64,000 bases of DNA, from positions 28,306 to 92,305 of the forward strand of contig JARGPH010000024.1 of NCBI GenBank assembly GCA_029213065.1. The letters run 5' to 3'. Below, one piece after another: positions 15,961 through 24,433 of the stretch (its first letter is position 1; every line of letters starts with the position of its first letter). The notes under the pieces are model-generated. The model did not search any database and was not told where the DNA came from. It saw only the letters and a list, made by a program, of their open reading frames with translations. Origin of the DNA: Verrucomicrobiales bacterium (GTDB lineage Bacteria; Verrucomicrobiota; Verrucomicrobiia; Verrucomicrobiales; DEV007). Both the position numbers and the translations under genes were made by a program.

Positions 15961-17411
15961 TACTCGCCGCTTTGGCGCTGGCTTCGCTGTCTGCTGCCGG
16001 AGCGGAAAAGCCGAACGTGCTCATGATCGCGATTGATGATCAAAATGACTGGATCGGTTATATGGGAGGGCATCCCAATGCGAAGACTCCTAACATTGAC
16101 GCATTGGCAGCGCGGGGGACCGGGTTCACCAACGCCCATTGTCAGGCACCGCTTTGCAACCCGTCGAGAGCGAGCTTGATGCTCTCGAAGCGCCCCGGGA
16201 GCACGGGGATCTATGGGCTGAAGCCCTGGTTCCGCGATGTGCCTGAATTGGCTGAGCTGGAAACTTTGCCGCAGTTCATGCGGCGCAATGGTTACAAAAC
16301 CTACATGGCCGGCAAGATCTATCATGGGAACTATGGTCGGGACGCGCCGAAAGAATGGGATGCGATCGGGCCGGGAGCGACCGGCAAGCCGTTTCCGCCA
16401 AAGCCTCTTGTCGACGCGCCTTCCGGACACAAGCTGATGGACTGGGGTGTCTTTCCTCATGAGGATGAGGACAAGGGGGATTGGAAAATCGCGTCGTGGA
16501 CGGTCGATCAACTTAACGCGATGCCGAAGGATGAACCGTTCTTTCTTTCCTGCGGATTTTTTCTTCCCCATGTGCCGTGCTTCGCGACGCAGAAGTGGTT
16601 CGATCTTCATCCGCTTGAGTCGACCGCTTTACCGATCATTAAGCGTGATGACAGGAAGGATACGCCGCGCTTTTCCTGGTACATGCACTGGAAGTTACCC
16701 GAGCCCCGTTTGGAATTTCTCGAAGATGCCGATGAGTGGTTGAACCTGACCCGCTCGTATCTTGCCTGCACCAGCTTTGTCGATGCACAGGTGAAGCGGG
16801 TTCTCGATGCTCTCGAAGCGAACGGACTGAAGGACAACACGATTGTGGTCCTCTGGTCGGATCACGGCTGGCATATCGGCGAGAAAGAGATCACGGGAAA
16901 GAACACGCTCTGGGATGACGGAACGCGGGTGCCGTTGATTTTTGCAGGGCCCGGAGTCGTTGCCGGTCAGGTTTCGAATCAACCCGCGGAGCTGCTCGAC
17001 ATTTATCCGACCCTTGCCGAGCTCTGCGGGCTGCCGGAGAAAGAAGGTCTCGAAGGGTTGTCTCTTGTTCCTCAGTTGAAAGACGGAACTACCAAACGCG
17101 AACGCCCTGCGATCACGACTCACAACGCGGGGAATCATGGGATTCGTTCAGAGAACTGGAGATATATTGTCTATGCGGATGGTTCGGAGGAACTATACGA
17201 TATGGTGAAAGATCCTAACGAATGGACTAACCTCGCCGGAGACAGTCAGTATGCTGATATCATCGCGGCACACCGCAAGTGGGTTCCGAAAAACGATCGG
17301 GACCCGGCCCCGAACAGCGAGGCGCGGATCATCATTTATAAAGACGGTCAGATGAACTGGGAGGGTGAGGATGTCGCTGCGGATGCACCTATTCCGGAGA
17401 TCACACGCTGA
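15939..17411 (+). CDS. Secreted sulfatase (iduronate-2-sulfatase-like)
   Basis: A 490-residue exported type I sulfatase, which hydrolyses sulfate esters in the periplasm after its active-site Cys is converted to formylglycine. The signal peptide ends near residue 22. Motifs: the metal-binding IDDQNDW near residue 32, the formylglycine signature CNPSR at residues 73-77, GKIYHG, and the C-terminal LWSDHGWHIGEKE. The overall pattern resembles iduronate-2-sulfatase-type enzymes, although the sugar substrate is an inference. ATG 15939 is preferred to 15894 because it gives a clean signal peptide. A c-type cytochrome gene follows 42 bp after its stop. Confidence 0.92.
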   Translation: MSLIKPCLLAALALASLSAAGAEKPNVLMIAIDDQNDWIGYMGGHPNAKTPNIDALAARGTGFTNAHCQAPLCNPSRASLMLSKRPGSTGIYGLKPWFRDVPELAELETLPQFMRRNGYKTYMAGKIYHGNYGRDAPKEWDAIGPGATGKPFPPKPLVDAPSGHKLMDWGVFPHEDEDKGDWKIASWTVDQLNAMPKDEPFFLSCGFFLPHVPCFATQKWFDLHPLESTALPIIKRDDRKDTPRFSWYMHWKLPEPRLEFLEDADEWLNLTRSYLACTSFVDAQVKRVLDALEANGLKDNTIVVLWSDHGWHIGEKEITGKNTLWDDGTRVPLIFAGPGVVAGQVSNQPAELLDIYPTLAELCGLPEKEGLEGLSLVPQLKDGTTKRERPAITTHNAGNHGIRSENWRYIVYADGSEELYDMVKDPNEWTNLAGDSQYADIIAAHRKWVPKNDRDPAPNSEARIIIYKDGQMNWEGEDVAADAPIPEITR

Positions 17412-17453
17412 TCTTTTTCGTAACGGGATCACAGATCTGTGTTATCCAGTGCG

Positions 17454-18062
17454 ATGAAGTTTTGTCTCCTCGCTTTTTCCGGTCTCTTCATCCTCAGTTC
17501 AAACGCTGAGGATATGATCGACTATCGCTCTGATATTCTCCCCATCATGAAAGAGCATTGCTGGAAATGTCACAGCAACGAGGAGAATGTGAAGGGGAGC
17601 CTCGCTCTCGACGATCTCGATGAGGTGCGGGAAAGCCAGATCGGGACTTACAACTTGATCCGTCCGGGGAATGCGGAGGAAAGCAATTTTGTGGAGCGAC
17701 TTCTTTTGAATTCGAGCGATACCGACTTTATGCCGCGGAAGGCGGAGAAGCTTCCGGAAAAGGAGATCGAAAAGATTCGGGCGTGGATCGATCAGGGAGC
17801 GGTGATTGATGCGAAGAAACCGACGGAGAAAGAACAGGTCTGGGTTGATAAGGCAGGCGGGGGCGGTGCGTCGGCAATGCCGTCGCTACCGGAGTATCTC
17901 ACCTGGACGAATCAGGCGGGAAAATCGATTGAGGCCGTTTTTGTTTCCGGAACGCCGGATTCGGTGACGATTAAAATGCGAAACGGGAAGCAGTTTCAGA
18001 TTCCACTGAGCTCGCTAGACAGCGAAAGTGCCGCGCTTGCATCCAAGCTAACTAAACAATAA
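17454..18062 (+). CDS. Exported planctomycete-type cytochrome c / SHD1 domain protein
   Basis: A 202-residue exported protein with a signal peptide (MKFCLLAFSGLFILSSNA) and an N-terminal PSCyt1-like heme domain: ILPIMKEHCWKCHSNEENVKGSLALDDLD carries one CxxCH site and DFMPRKAEKLPEKEIEKIRAWIDQGA the distal part. The C-terminal 50 residues (YLTWTNQAGKSIEAVFVSG, then KMRNGKQFQIPLSSLD) look like the SHD1 (Sla1-homology-like) domain common in these organisms. It probably works in periplasmic electron transfer with, or near, the upstream sulfatase. ATG 17454 is preferred over 17439. Confidence 0.82.
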   Translation: MKFCLLAFSGLFILSSNAEDMIDYRSDILPIMKEHCWKCHSNEENVKGSLALDDLDEVRESQIGTYNLIRPGNAEESNFVERLLLNSSDTDFMPRKAEKLPEKEIEKIRAWIDQGAVIDAKKPTEKEQVWVDKAGGGGASAMPSLPEYLTWTNQAGKSIEAVFVSGTPDSVTIKMRNGKQFQIPLSSLDSESAALASKLTKQ

Positions 18063-18094
18063 AAAAGCCCTTCTCTGTGAGGAGAAAGGCTTTT
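18063..18094. terminator. Bidirectional terminator between convergent genes
   Basis: A 13-base arm 18063-18075 pairs with 18082-18094 with one mismatch and a 6-base loop. A-rich and T-rich flanks on each side let it stop transcription from the cytochrome gene (plus) and the DUF2853 gene (minus). Confidence 0.85.
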
Positions 18095-18130
18095 ATAACG
18101 TTGGAACCAAACGGTTCAAAAGGGGCTGGA

Positions 18131-18466
18131 TTACCCCATGATTGCAGCACGCTTTTTGAAGTGCTTTGCAAGAAGGTAGTAAAAAACGACACGTGATTTG
18201 GCGCGTTTGTTGTAGCGCTTTTTGACGGCGTCGATTCCTTCGTCAAGTTTCGGTGTGTCCTTGAGGCCCAGCTTCTTAATGAGGAAATTAGTGCGAACTC
18301 GCTCGAGCTCTTTCTTGTCCGATGCCGCCACGAGAGCAGCGTCCTTCCGGTAAATTGCAGGACCGCAGGCTTTTGCCACGGCGTGAAGGAATTTGGCATC
18401 AACCTTTTCGTCGAGGGCTTCGAGGTCGGCTGTGTATTTAACGAGGAGATCGTCTAGTTTACTCAT
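18131..18466 (-). CDS. DUF2853 family protein
   Basis: A 111-residue cytoplasmic protein that matches the DUF2853 pattern: MSKLDDLLVKYTADLEAL, then LHAVAKACGPAIYRKDAALVAASDKKELERVRTNFLIKKLGL, then a basic C-terminal helix with VFYYLLAKHFKK. The fold is helical and the function of this family is unknown to me; it is common in Bacteroidetes and Verrucomicrobia. It is convergent with the cytochrome gene and about 157 bp from the divergent sulfatase gene at 18624. Confidence 0.88.
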   Translation of the reverse strand: MSKLDDLLVKYTADLEALDEKVDAKFLHAVAKACGPAIYRKDAALVAASDKKELERVRTNFLIKKLGLKDTPKLDEGIDAVKKRYNKRAKSRVVFYYLLAKHFKKRAAIMG

Positions 18467-18623
18467 GATATTGTGTGGAGTTAGTTACGGTATGATTTGT
18501 AATCATCTGTTAAATATCACAATTAGTGTGTTTTCGCCAACTTTTAATTTGCTATTTGGAAAGGTGCGTATTTTCAAGGGATCACGGTGTTGCATCTTAC
18601 CTGCTATCGTTCTTATTTGACGG

Positions 18624-20099
18624 ATGAAATTCCCTCTGCGTTTAGTCGCGCTCTTTGCGTGCGTTACATCGGTGGCTTCCGTATCCTTTGCAGAAGATCG
18701 TCCTAACATTCTCTTTATTTTCGCGGACGACCAAAGTTACGAAACCGTCCGTGCTTTTGAGTTCACAGATATTGATACGCCGAATCTCGACAAGCTCGTC
18801 GAGCGCGGCACGACGTTTACGCATGCCTACAACATGGGGAGCTGGAGTGGGGCGGTTTGTGTGGCGAGTCGACACATGCTGAACACCGGTGCGTTTGTCT
18901 GGAATGCAGAGCGACTTTCAGAGGGCCTCGGTCGTGCCGGCAAGAAGGGGGCACAGGTTCCAAAAGTGGATTCGGGGATTCCCGACTTTCAGGAGGAGGG
19001 GCTGATGTGGTCGCAGTTGATGAGCCAGTCGGGCTATAGCACTTACTTTACGGGCAAGTGGCATGTGAAGGCTGATCCCAAAAAGATTTTTGATGTGGCC
19101 CGTCATATCCGCGGAGGGATGCCTCAACAGACCCCTGCCGGGTATGACCGACCGGTGCAGGGTATACCCGACAAATGGAGTCCATACGACCCGGCGTTCG
19201 GTGGCTTCTGGGAAGGTGGAAAACACTGGAGTGAAGTGGTGGGTGATGATGCCTGTGATTTTTTGAATGAAGCGAAGGCGGATGCGAATCCCTTTTTCAT
19301 GTATGTCGCCTTCAATGCTCCGCATGATCCGAGGCAGGCTCCGAAGGAATTTGTGGATCGATACCCGCTTGACCGGATCGCGATCCCTGAAAATTTTCAG
19401 ACGGATTACCCCGATCGGGATTTGATCGACAATCCCGCCTCGTTGCGTGACGAGCGTCTGGCGCCGGTGCCGCGCACGAAGTTTGCGGTGCAGGTTCATC
19501 GTCAGGAGTACTATGCGAGTATCACTCATATGGACGAGCAGATCGGGCGCATTCTCGACGCTTTGGAGAAGAGTGGGAAAGCGGACAATACCTATATTGT
19601 TTTCACCGCTGACCATGGACTCGCGGTGGGGCATCATGGATTCATCGGGAAACAGAATCTCTACGAGCACAGCACCCGTGTTCCTTTCATGATCGTGGGG
19701 CCGGATGTCGAAGCGGGTAAAAAGATGGATACGCCAATCTATTTGCAGGATGTCATGCCGACTTCACTTGAGCTGGCCGGTATCAAAAAGCCGGAGCATG
19801 TCGAATTTCAATCTCTCCTCCCGGTTCTCGCAGGAGAATCGAAGGGATACGAATCCATTTACGGTGCCTATTTGAAGAGTCAGCGGAGCATTACGAGAGA
19901 CGGTTTTAAACTGATTGTTTATCCAAAGATTCCGAAAGTGCTTCTTTATGATCTCGCGAATGATCCCATGGAGATGAACGACCTTGCAGGAGAGAAGCCC
20001 ACCAAAGTGGCAGGCTTGTTCACCGCCCTCTTAGATCTGCAGGAGGAAGTCAACGACACGGTCGATCTCAAGACCGTCTTTCCGGACCTCGCGAAGTAG
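18624..20099 (+). CDS. Secreted sulfatase with a CVASR active-site motif
   Basis: A 491-residue exported sulfatase with a signal peptide of about 23 residues. The metal site begins with FIFADDQSYE (about 31-40), the formylglycine motif is CVASR at 79-83 (Ala in place of the usual Pro), then GKWHVK and the C-terminal TADHGLAVGHHGFIGKQNLYEHSTRVPF. The C-x-A-x-R variant is compatible with formylglycine formation, so the enzyme should be active. The arrangement resembles choline-sulfatase and arylsulfatase-type family members; the substrate is unknown. No partner gene is linked to it; 205 bp of non-coding DNA follow. Confidence 0.9.
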   Translation: MKFPLRLVALFACVTSVASVSFAEDRPNILFIFADDQSYETVRAFEFTDIDTPNLDKLVERGTTFTHAYNMGSWSGAVCVASRHMLNTGAFVWNAERLSEGLGRAGKKGAQVPKVDSGIPDFQEEGLMWSQLMSQSGYSTYFTGKWHVKADPKKIFDVARHIRGGMPQQTPAGYDRPVQGIPDKWSPYDPAFGGFWEGGKHWSEVVGDDACDFLNEAKADANPFFMYVAFNAPHDPRQAPKEFVDRYPLDRIAIPENFQTDYPDRDLIDNPASLRDERLAPVPRTKFAVQVHRQEYYASITHMDEQIGRILDALEKSGKADNTYIVFTADHGLAVGHHGFIGKQNLYEHSTRVPFMIVGPDVEAGKKMDTPIYLQDVMPTSLELAGIKKPEHVEFQSLLPVLAGESKGYESIYGAYLKSQRSITRDGFKLIVYPKIPKVLLYDLANDPMEMNDLAGEKPTKVAGLFTALLDLQEEVNDTVDLKTVFPDLAK

Positions 20100-20304
20100 C
20101 GAGGGGCCGGTATTCGGGGACAGAAAGGGAGGAGGTGGAAGGCCTTCTTCGTCGGCCGTTTTGGGTACGGAAGGGGAGTCTTTCGCGGGAGCGATGAGTT
20201 CTCGAATGAGGGGATTCAGGCCGGAACGGCAAAATAAGGGAGTAATTCCTGATTAAAAGCGTCTAATTATAGTAAAAATTATCGATTATTATGGTTATTA
20301 TGAT

Positions 20305-21828
20305 ATGTTTTCGAAAATGTTGGGCGCATCAAAAGATAAGCAAACGTTCTCTCTCGGGCTGTCATCACGGTCCGGGTTGAGTGATGTGGGCTGGAAGCTT
20401 CTCGTTGCCGAGGATCGTCGCCTGATTCTCAAAAACCTGCGTTTGATCTGCGTTCTCGCGGCGCTGCTGGTTCCGCTTTTCAGCCTCGTTGACTTCTTCG
20501 CCTACCCGGAGCACATCTATCTCTTTGGCTGGTTCAGGGTGATTTGTTCGGCCATTATCCTCGGGATTCTCGCGGTCGTGAATTCCAGATTCGGGAAGAG
20601 ATATTTCAGGGTCCTCACCGTAATACTGCCCCTAGTCCCGGCTGCCTTTATCGCCGGAATGATCTTTGTCGCTCAGGATCCCGCGACACCCTACTACGCA
20701 GGATTGTCGCTCTGTATCGTCGCGATTGGATTCCTCTTTCACTGGACCTATCGCGAGGCTTTCATTGTGTGCACCTCAGTGCTGATTTTCTATCTCGTTT
20801 CCTGTTCGACGGCGCTCATTCTCGGAATGGATTCCACGACTGCAGCGGGATTCACCAGTAACGCGCTTTTCCTCTCTGCGAAGGGGTTCGTCATCGTGTG
20901 TGGCAGTGTCGCTCATCACAATGTTCGTATTCAGGAATTCAAAGGACGCGAGAAAATGCGGCTTCAAAAGATCGCATTGAGACAGAATGCAGAAACGCTC
21001 AAAGAGACGCTCGATGAACTGAACCATACGGAGAACCAGCTGATCCAGTCTGAGAAGATGGCTTCGCTGGGGCAGCTCAGTGCCGGGGTGATTCACGAAA
21101 TCGGCAACCCGCTAAACTACTCCAATCAGGCGCTCTTTCTTCTTCGCAAGCGACTTAAGCGCCAGGAGGCAGACGGGCAGATGATGGAGGCGGTCGATGA
21201 CATTCAGGATAGCATCGATCGAATGAAAGAGATCGTTACTGAGTTGCGTGAGTTTTCCCATAAGAGCAGTGAGGTGCAGATCGAGTTTAATCTGCGGGAG
21301 CCTGTTGATGTCGCTCTGCGAATGCTCGGTGCTGAGATCGCTGAAACTTCGACGAAGGTGAAGGTGATCATGGAGGATGAACTCAGAGTGGAGGGGGTTA
21401 AAAACCAGATCACTCAAGTTTGTATCAACCTGATTCACAACTCCATCCAGGCGATGGTGAAAGCTGAGAGGCAAGGTCAAAACGAGATTGAGATTCGCGG
21501 CCTGGTCGATGAGGGACAGGTGATGCTACTGGTTCGAGACAACGGACCGGGGATTTCAGAGAAGATTAGAAAAGAGATTTTTGATCCGTTCTTTACCACT
21601 AAAGAAGCAGGCGAGGGCACCGGGCTGGGATTGAGTATCTGTTTCCGAATTATCGAAGCTCATCGCGGCACCATGGCGGTTAACTCAGAGGTCGGCGAAT
21701 TCACCGAGTTTATCATTACATTTCCAATGAACCCTGTTTCCAGAAAACGGGCCGACCATCACCTCCCCGCTGTTGCGAACACACTTACCAATCGATCACC
21801 ACAAATACATGAAAAAGCAGTTTCCTGA
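20305..21828 (+). CDS. Membrane sensor histidine kinase
   Basis: A 507-residue kinase. About six hydrophobic segments lie between residues 45 and 205 and form an integral sensor region, followed by a coiled coil (about 206-250). The dimerisation/phospho-acceptor box is AGVIHEIGNPLNYS with His264, and the ATPase domain shows an N-box near INLIHNSIQAMV, the G1 box DNGPGIS and the G2 box GTGLGLS. The preceding 40 bp are very AT-rich and may hold the promoter. It overlaps the following receiver-kinase gene by 20 bp in another frame, so the two are translationally coupled and likely act in one pathway. Confidence 0.9.
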   Translation: MFSKMLGASKDKQTFSLGLSSRSGLSDVGWKLLVAEDRRLILKNLRLICVLAALLVPLFSLVDFFAYPEHIYLFGWFRVICSAIILGILAVVNSRFGKRYFRVLTVILPLVPAAFIAGMIFVAQDPATPYYAGLSLCIVAIGFLFHWTYREAFIVCTSVLIFYLVSCSTALILGMDSTTAAGFTSNALFLSAKGFVIVCGSVAHHNVRIQEFKGREKMRLQKIALRQNAETLKETLDELNHTENQLIQSEKMASLGQLSAGVIHEIGNPLNYSNQALFLLRKRLKRQEADGQMMEAVDDIQDSIDRMKEIVTELREFSHKSSEVQIEFNLREPVDVALRMLGAEIAETSTKVKVIMEDELRVEGVKNQITQVCINLIHNSIQAMVKAERQGQNEIEIRGLVDEGQVMLLVRDNGPGISEKIRKEIFDPFFTTKEAGEGTGLGLSICFRIIEAHRGTMAVNSEVGEFTEFIITFPMNPVSRKRADHHLPAVANTLTNRSPQIHEKAVS

Positions 21829-23050
21829 CCTGGGCGTTCTCTACGTCGACGACGAAGTGAAGTCCCTTAAATATTTCGAAGCCATCTTCGAAGATATCGC
21901 GCCTATCTTCATTGCCGGCAGTCCGGAAGAGGGATTGGAGATTTTTGAAGCCAATCACGAACACATTGGTTTGGTCCTCAGTGACAAGAAGATGCCGAAC
22001 ATTTCCGGGCTGGATTTTCTGGCCAGGGTCAGGGAGATCAACCCCGAACCGCTTCGCTTTCTCGTGACCGCCTTTGCTGATCTGGATGTCGCTGTGGATG
22101 CATTGAACGACGGGCTTCTCTATTCCTATCTTTCGAAACCATGGGATCCTGCTGATCTTGAGCATCGGATTATAAAGGCTCTCGGTCACTACTCTCTCGC
22201 TCAGGAGAAAGAGCGCCTCGTTCGCGAGAAAGCAGATGCTTTCCAACATCTCATGATGGCCGATAAAGCGGCGAGTATCGGAATCCTCTCGACGGGCCTT
22301 AATCATCACATGAGGAATGCGCTCACAGTGATGCGGACCTTCCACGATTTGCTGCCCTATCAGTTGGCAGAGGAAATCGAAGGCGAGCCCGGAGATGTTG
22401 ATTTCTGGACCCGCTTTTATGACGAGGTGGGAGGACAGATCGACCGGATGACCTCAATGCTTGGGAATCTCGCCGAGGGGACTCGCTCCAATACGCTCAA
22501 GTTTGCCGGTGACATAAATTTGGTTGAAACGGTCAGCCAAACTTCTGATCTGGTATTCGGCCAGCGCGCCGACGTTGATGTATCGGTCTTTGCTTCCAGC
22601 GAGATTCCCTCAATCGAGGGTGACCCGAGCCGGATTGCTCAGATGTTTCGCCTTCTCTTTGATGAGGTGAACAGCAGTTTGAAGCGAGGTGGAAAGGTCG
22701 AGGTCAACTTCGGCTACGTCGCGAATTCGGATGCTGTGAAAATCGAAGTGCTGGATAACGGCAGCCCGCTTCCTGCCAAGGAGTTGGAGCGCGTATTTGA
22801 TCCGTTTTACGTAAGAAGCGACCGCCCTGAAGAATTGGGAACCAATTTGATGGCCTGTTATCTCACGGTGTTCTACCACGGGGGAAGAATTGATGCTAAA
22901 ATCGCTGACGACGGGCGCAATGTTATTTCGCTGCTTCTCCCGGTCAAGGCGACACAACCGGATGACCAGGAAACCACATTGGATCTTCTGAACCGCCTCT
23001 CTGTTCCCGAGACGGTTCCGCAGCGGTTGAGCGCCGCCCTCGTCTCGTAG
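21809..23050 (+). CDS. Receiver-histidine kinase hybrid protein
   Basis: A 413-residue cytoplasmic protein that starts with a receiver domain: acidic pair VDDE at about 13-16, the phospho-acceptor aspartate in LVLSDKKMP (about Asp59), and the conserved lysine in LSKPWD (about Lys110). A coiled coil and a dimerisation-like box, LSTGLNHHMRNALTVM (His163/164), follow, then an HATPase_c domain with DNGSPLP. It has no output DNA-binding domain. The nucleotide-binding glycine box is weak (LGTNLMACYLT), so kinase activity may be reduced. I chose ATG 21809 because the RR core begins there. It probably receives phosphate from the upstream kinase and passes it on to another protein not in the window. 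Confidence 0.85.
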   Translation: MKKQFPDLGVLYVDDEVKSLKYFEAIFEDIAPIFIAGSPEEGLEIFEANHEHIGLVLSDKKMPNISGLDFLARVREINPEPLRFLVTAFADLDVAVDALNDGLLYSYLSKPWDPADLEHRIIKALGHYSLAQEKERLVREKADAFQHLMMADKAASIGILSTGLNHHMRNALTVMRTFHDLLPYQLAEEIEGEPGDVDFWTRFYDEVGGQIDRMTSMLGNLAEGTRSNTLKFAGDINLVETVSQTSDLVFGQRADVDVSVFASSEIPSIEGDPSRIAQMFRLLFDEVNSSLKRGGKVEVNFGYVANSDAVKIEVLDNGSPLPAKELERVFDPFYVRSDRPEELGTNLMACYLTVFYHGGRIDAKIADDGRNVISLLLPVKATQPDDQETTLDLLNRLSVPETVPQRLSAALVS

Positions 23051-23080
23051 TGAGGCGGGCGGGGCCCGAATACTGGAAAA

Positions 23081-23929
23081 CTAGAGCAGCGTATCGACGA
23101 ACCTTTCGGGATCGAAATGTTCGAAGTTCGCTGCTTCCTCACCGGTTCCGATAAACCGGGTCGGGACTCCGAGTTCGTGCTGAATTGCGACGACGCTCCC
23201 GCCTTTACCCGATCCGTCCAGCTTCGTCACGATGACTCCGTTGAGATCGAGGGCTGACTGAAATTCTTTCGCCTGCGAAACCGCGTTGGAGCCGGTCGTT
23301 GCATCGACGACAATCCAGCGCTCGTGAGGTGCTGTCTCGTCCTGCTTGGCGATGGTGCGGCGAATCTTTTTCAGTTCCTCCATCAGATTGTGGCGAGTGT
23401 GCAGTCGTCCCGCCGTGTCGCAGATGACGTATTGGGCGCCGGTCGCGATGGCCTGTTTGTGTGCTTCAAAACACACCGCGGAAGGATCGCCCTGATACTC
23501 TGTTGTCACGATGGGAACGTCGATGCGCTCGGCCCAGATCTTAAGTTGCTCAATGGCCGCGGCGCGGAAAGTGTCCGCGGCAGCAAGCACGACACTGTGT
23601 CCGCTTCCTTTGAGATAGGACGCCAGTTTCGCTACGGAGGTGGTTTTACCAACCCCGTTGACGCCGGCGACAAGGATGACGGTGGGTTTTCCGGGCTCAC
23701 CGGGAGGTGGCACTGGAATGGCGGAGCCTCCGAGGATGCTCGTGATTTCCTCTTTGCAGGCATCGACAACGGAATCGGCATCAAGTTTGCCCTTCTTTTC
23801 CTGTAACTGGTCAACGATTTTTGTGGTGAGCCGAATCCCGAGGTCTCCTGCGATTAAAGTCTCTTCGAGATCGTCCCAATCTATGTCGTTACCTTTGAAG
23901 CGGTTGATGATAGAGGAAAAAAGTCCCAT
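23081..23929 (-). CDS. ftsY: Signal recognition particle receptor
   Basis: FtsY is the SRP receptor GTPase that delivers ribosomes translating membrane proteins to the SecYEG translocon. The 282-residue protein lacks the long acidic A domain of E. coli, as in many bacteria. The N-domain (residues about 1-75) precedes the G-domain: GVNGVGKTT (P-loop), DTFRAAAIEQL, DTAGR, TKLDGSGKGG and the closing FIGTGE block near the C-terminus, followed by LEHFDPERFVDTLL-type end. It lies 28 bp after nusB in the same direction and appears cotranscribed with it. It is convergent with the receiver-kinase gene at 23050. Confidence 0.96.
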   Translation of the reverse strand: MGLFSSIINRFKGNDIDWDDLEETLIAGDLGIRLTTKIVDQLQEKKGKLDADSVVDACKEEITSILGGSAIPVPPPGEPGKPTVILVAGVNGVGKTTSVAKLASYLKGSGHSVVLAAADTFRAAAIEQLKIWAERIDVPIVTTEYQGDPSAVCFEAHKQAIATGAQYVICDTAGRLHTRHNLMEELKKIRRTIAKQDETAPHERWIVVDATTGSNAVSQAKEFQSALDLNGVIVTKLDGSGKGGSVVAIQHELGVPTRFIGTGEEAANFEHFDPERFVDTLL

Positions 23930-23956
23930 AATAAAAAAGGAGTCAGGTCCTGCAGG

Positions 23957-24433
23957 CTAGCTCTTGAGGATCTTATCGAGAATGCCGTTGATGAACTTCG
24001 GGGACTCTTCGGTTCCGAAGCGTTTCGCGATTTCAATCGACTCGTTGATCGCGGCCTGTGGCGGGATGTGATCGGCAAAAAGGATCTCGAAGGCGCCGAG
24101 GCGCAGGATATTGCGGTCCACTGCCGTCAGCCTTTCAAAGGCGAAATTTTCGAGCCTCTCACGAATTGAACGATCGATTTCGGGGAGGTGTTCCTCGATA
24201 CCCGTGAGGAGTTCTGCGGTGAAATCCTGAGCAAACGATTTGGCGAGACGGATCTCCCAGAACTCGGCGATTCGCTCGGGCGAGAAATCGACCTCGCCGC
24301 TGATATCGTTGCCATACAGGTACTGTACCGCTGCCTCGCGACCGTCACGGCGCGGGGAAGGGGCCTTCTTTTTCGACTTTTTGTCGGACTTGCCGGAGGA
24401 ATCCATCGGTGCGTGTAAAGACTTCTTGGTCAT
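23957..24433 (-). CDS. nusB: Transcription antitermination factor NusB
   Basis: NusB helps RNA polymerase pass Rho-dependent terminators in rRNA operons. The 158-residue protein has a lysine/serine-rich N-terminal tail (1-27) before the core RDGREAAVQYLYG, and ends with the family block LGAFEILFADHIPPQAAINESIEIAKRFGTEESPKFINGILDKIL. The conserved start may be ATG 24433 or ATG 24406; with either, the gene overlaps the end of apbE by 62-89 bp in another frame. It is followed by ftsY. Confidence 0.93.
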   Translation of the reverse strand: MTKKSLHAPMDSSGKSDKKSKKKAPSPRRDGREAAVQYLYGNDISGEVDFSPERIAEFWEIRLAKSFAQDFTAELLTGIEEHLPEIDRSIRERLENFAFERLTAVDRNILRLGAFEILFADHIPPQAAINESIEIAKRFGTEESPKFINGILDKILKS

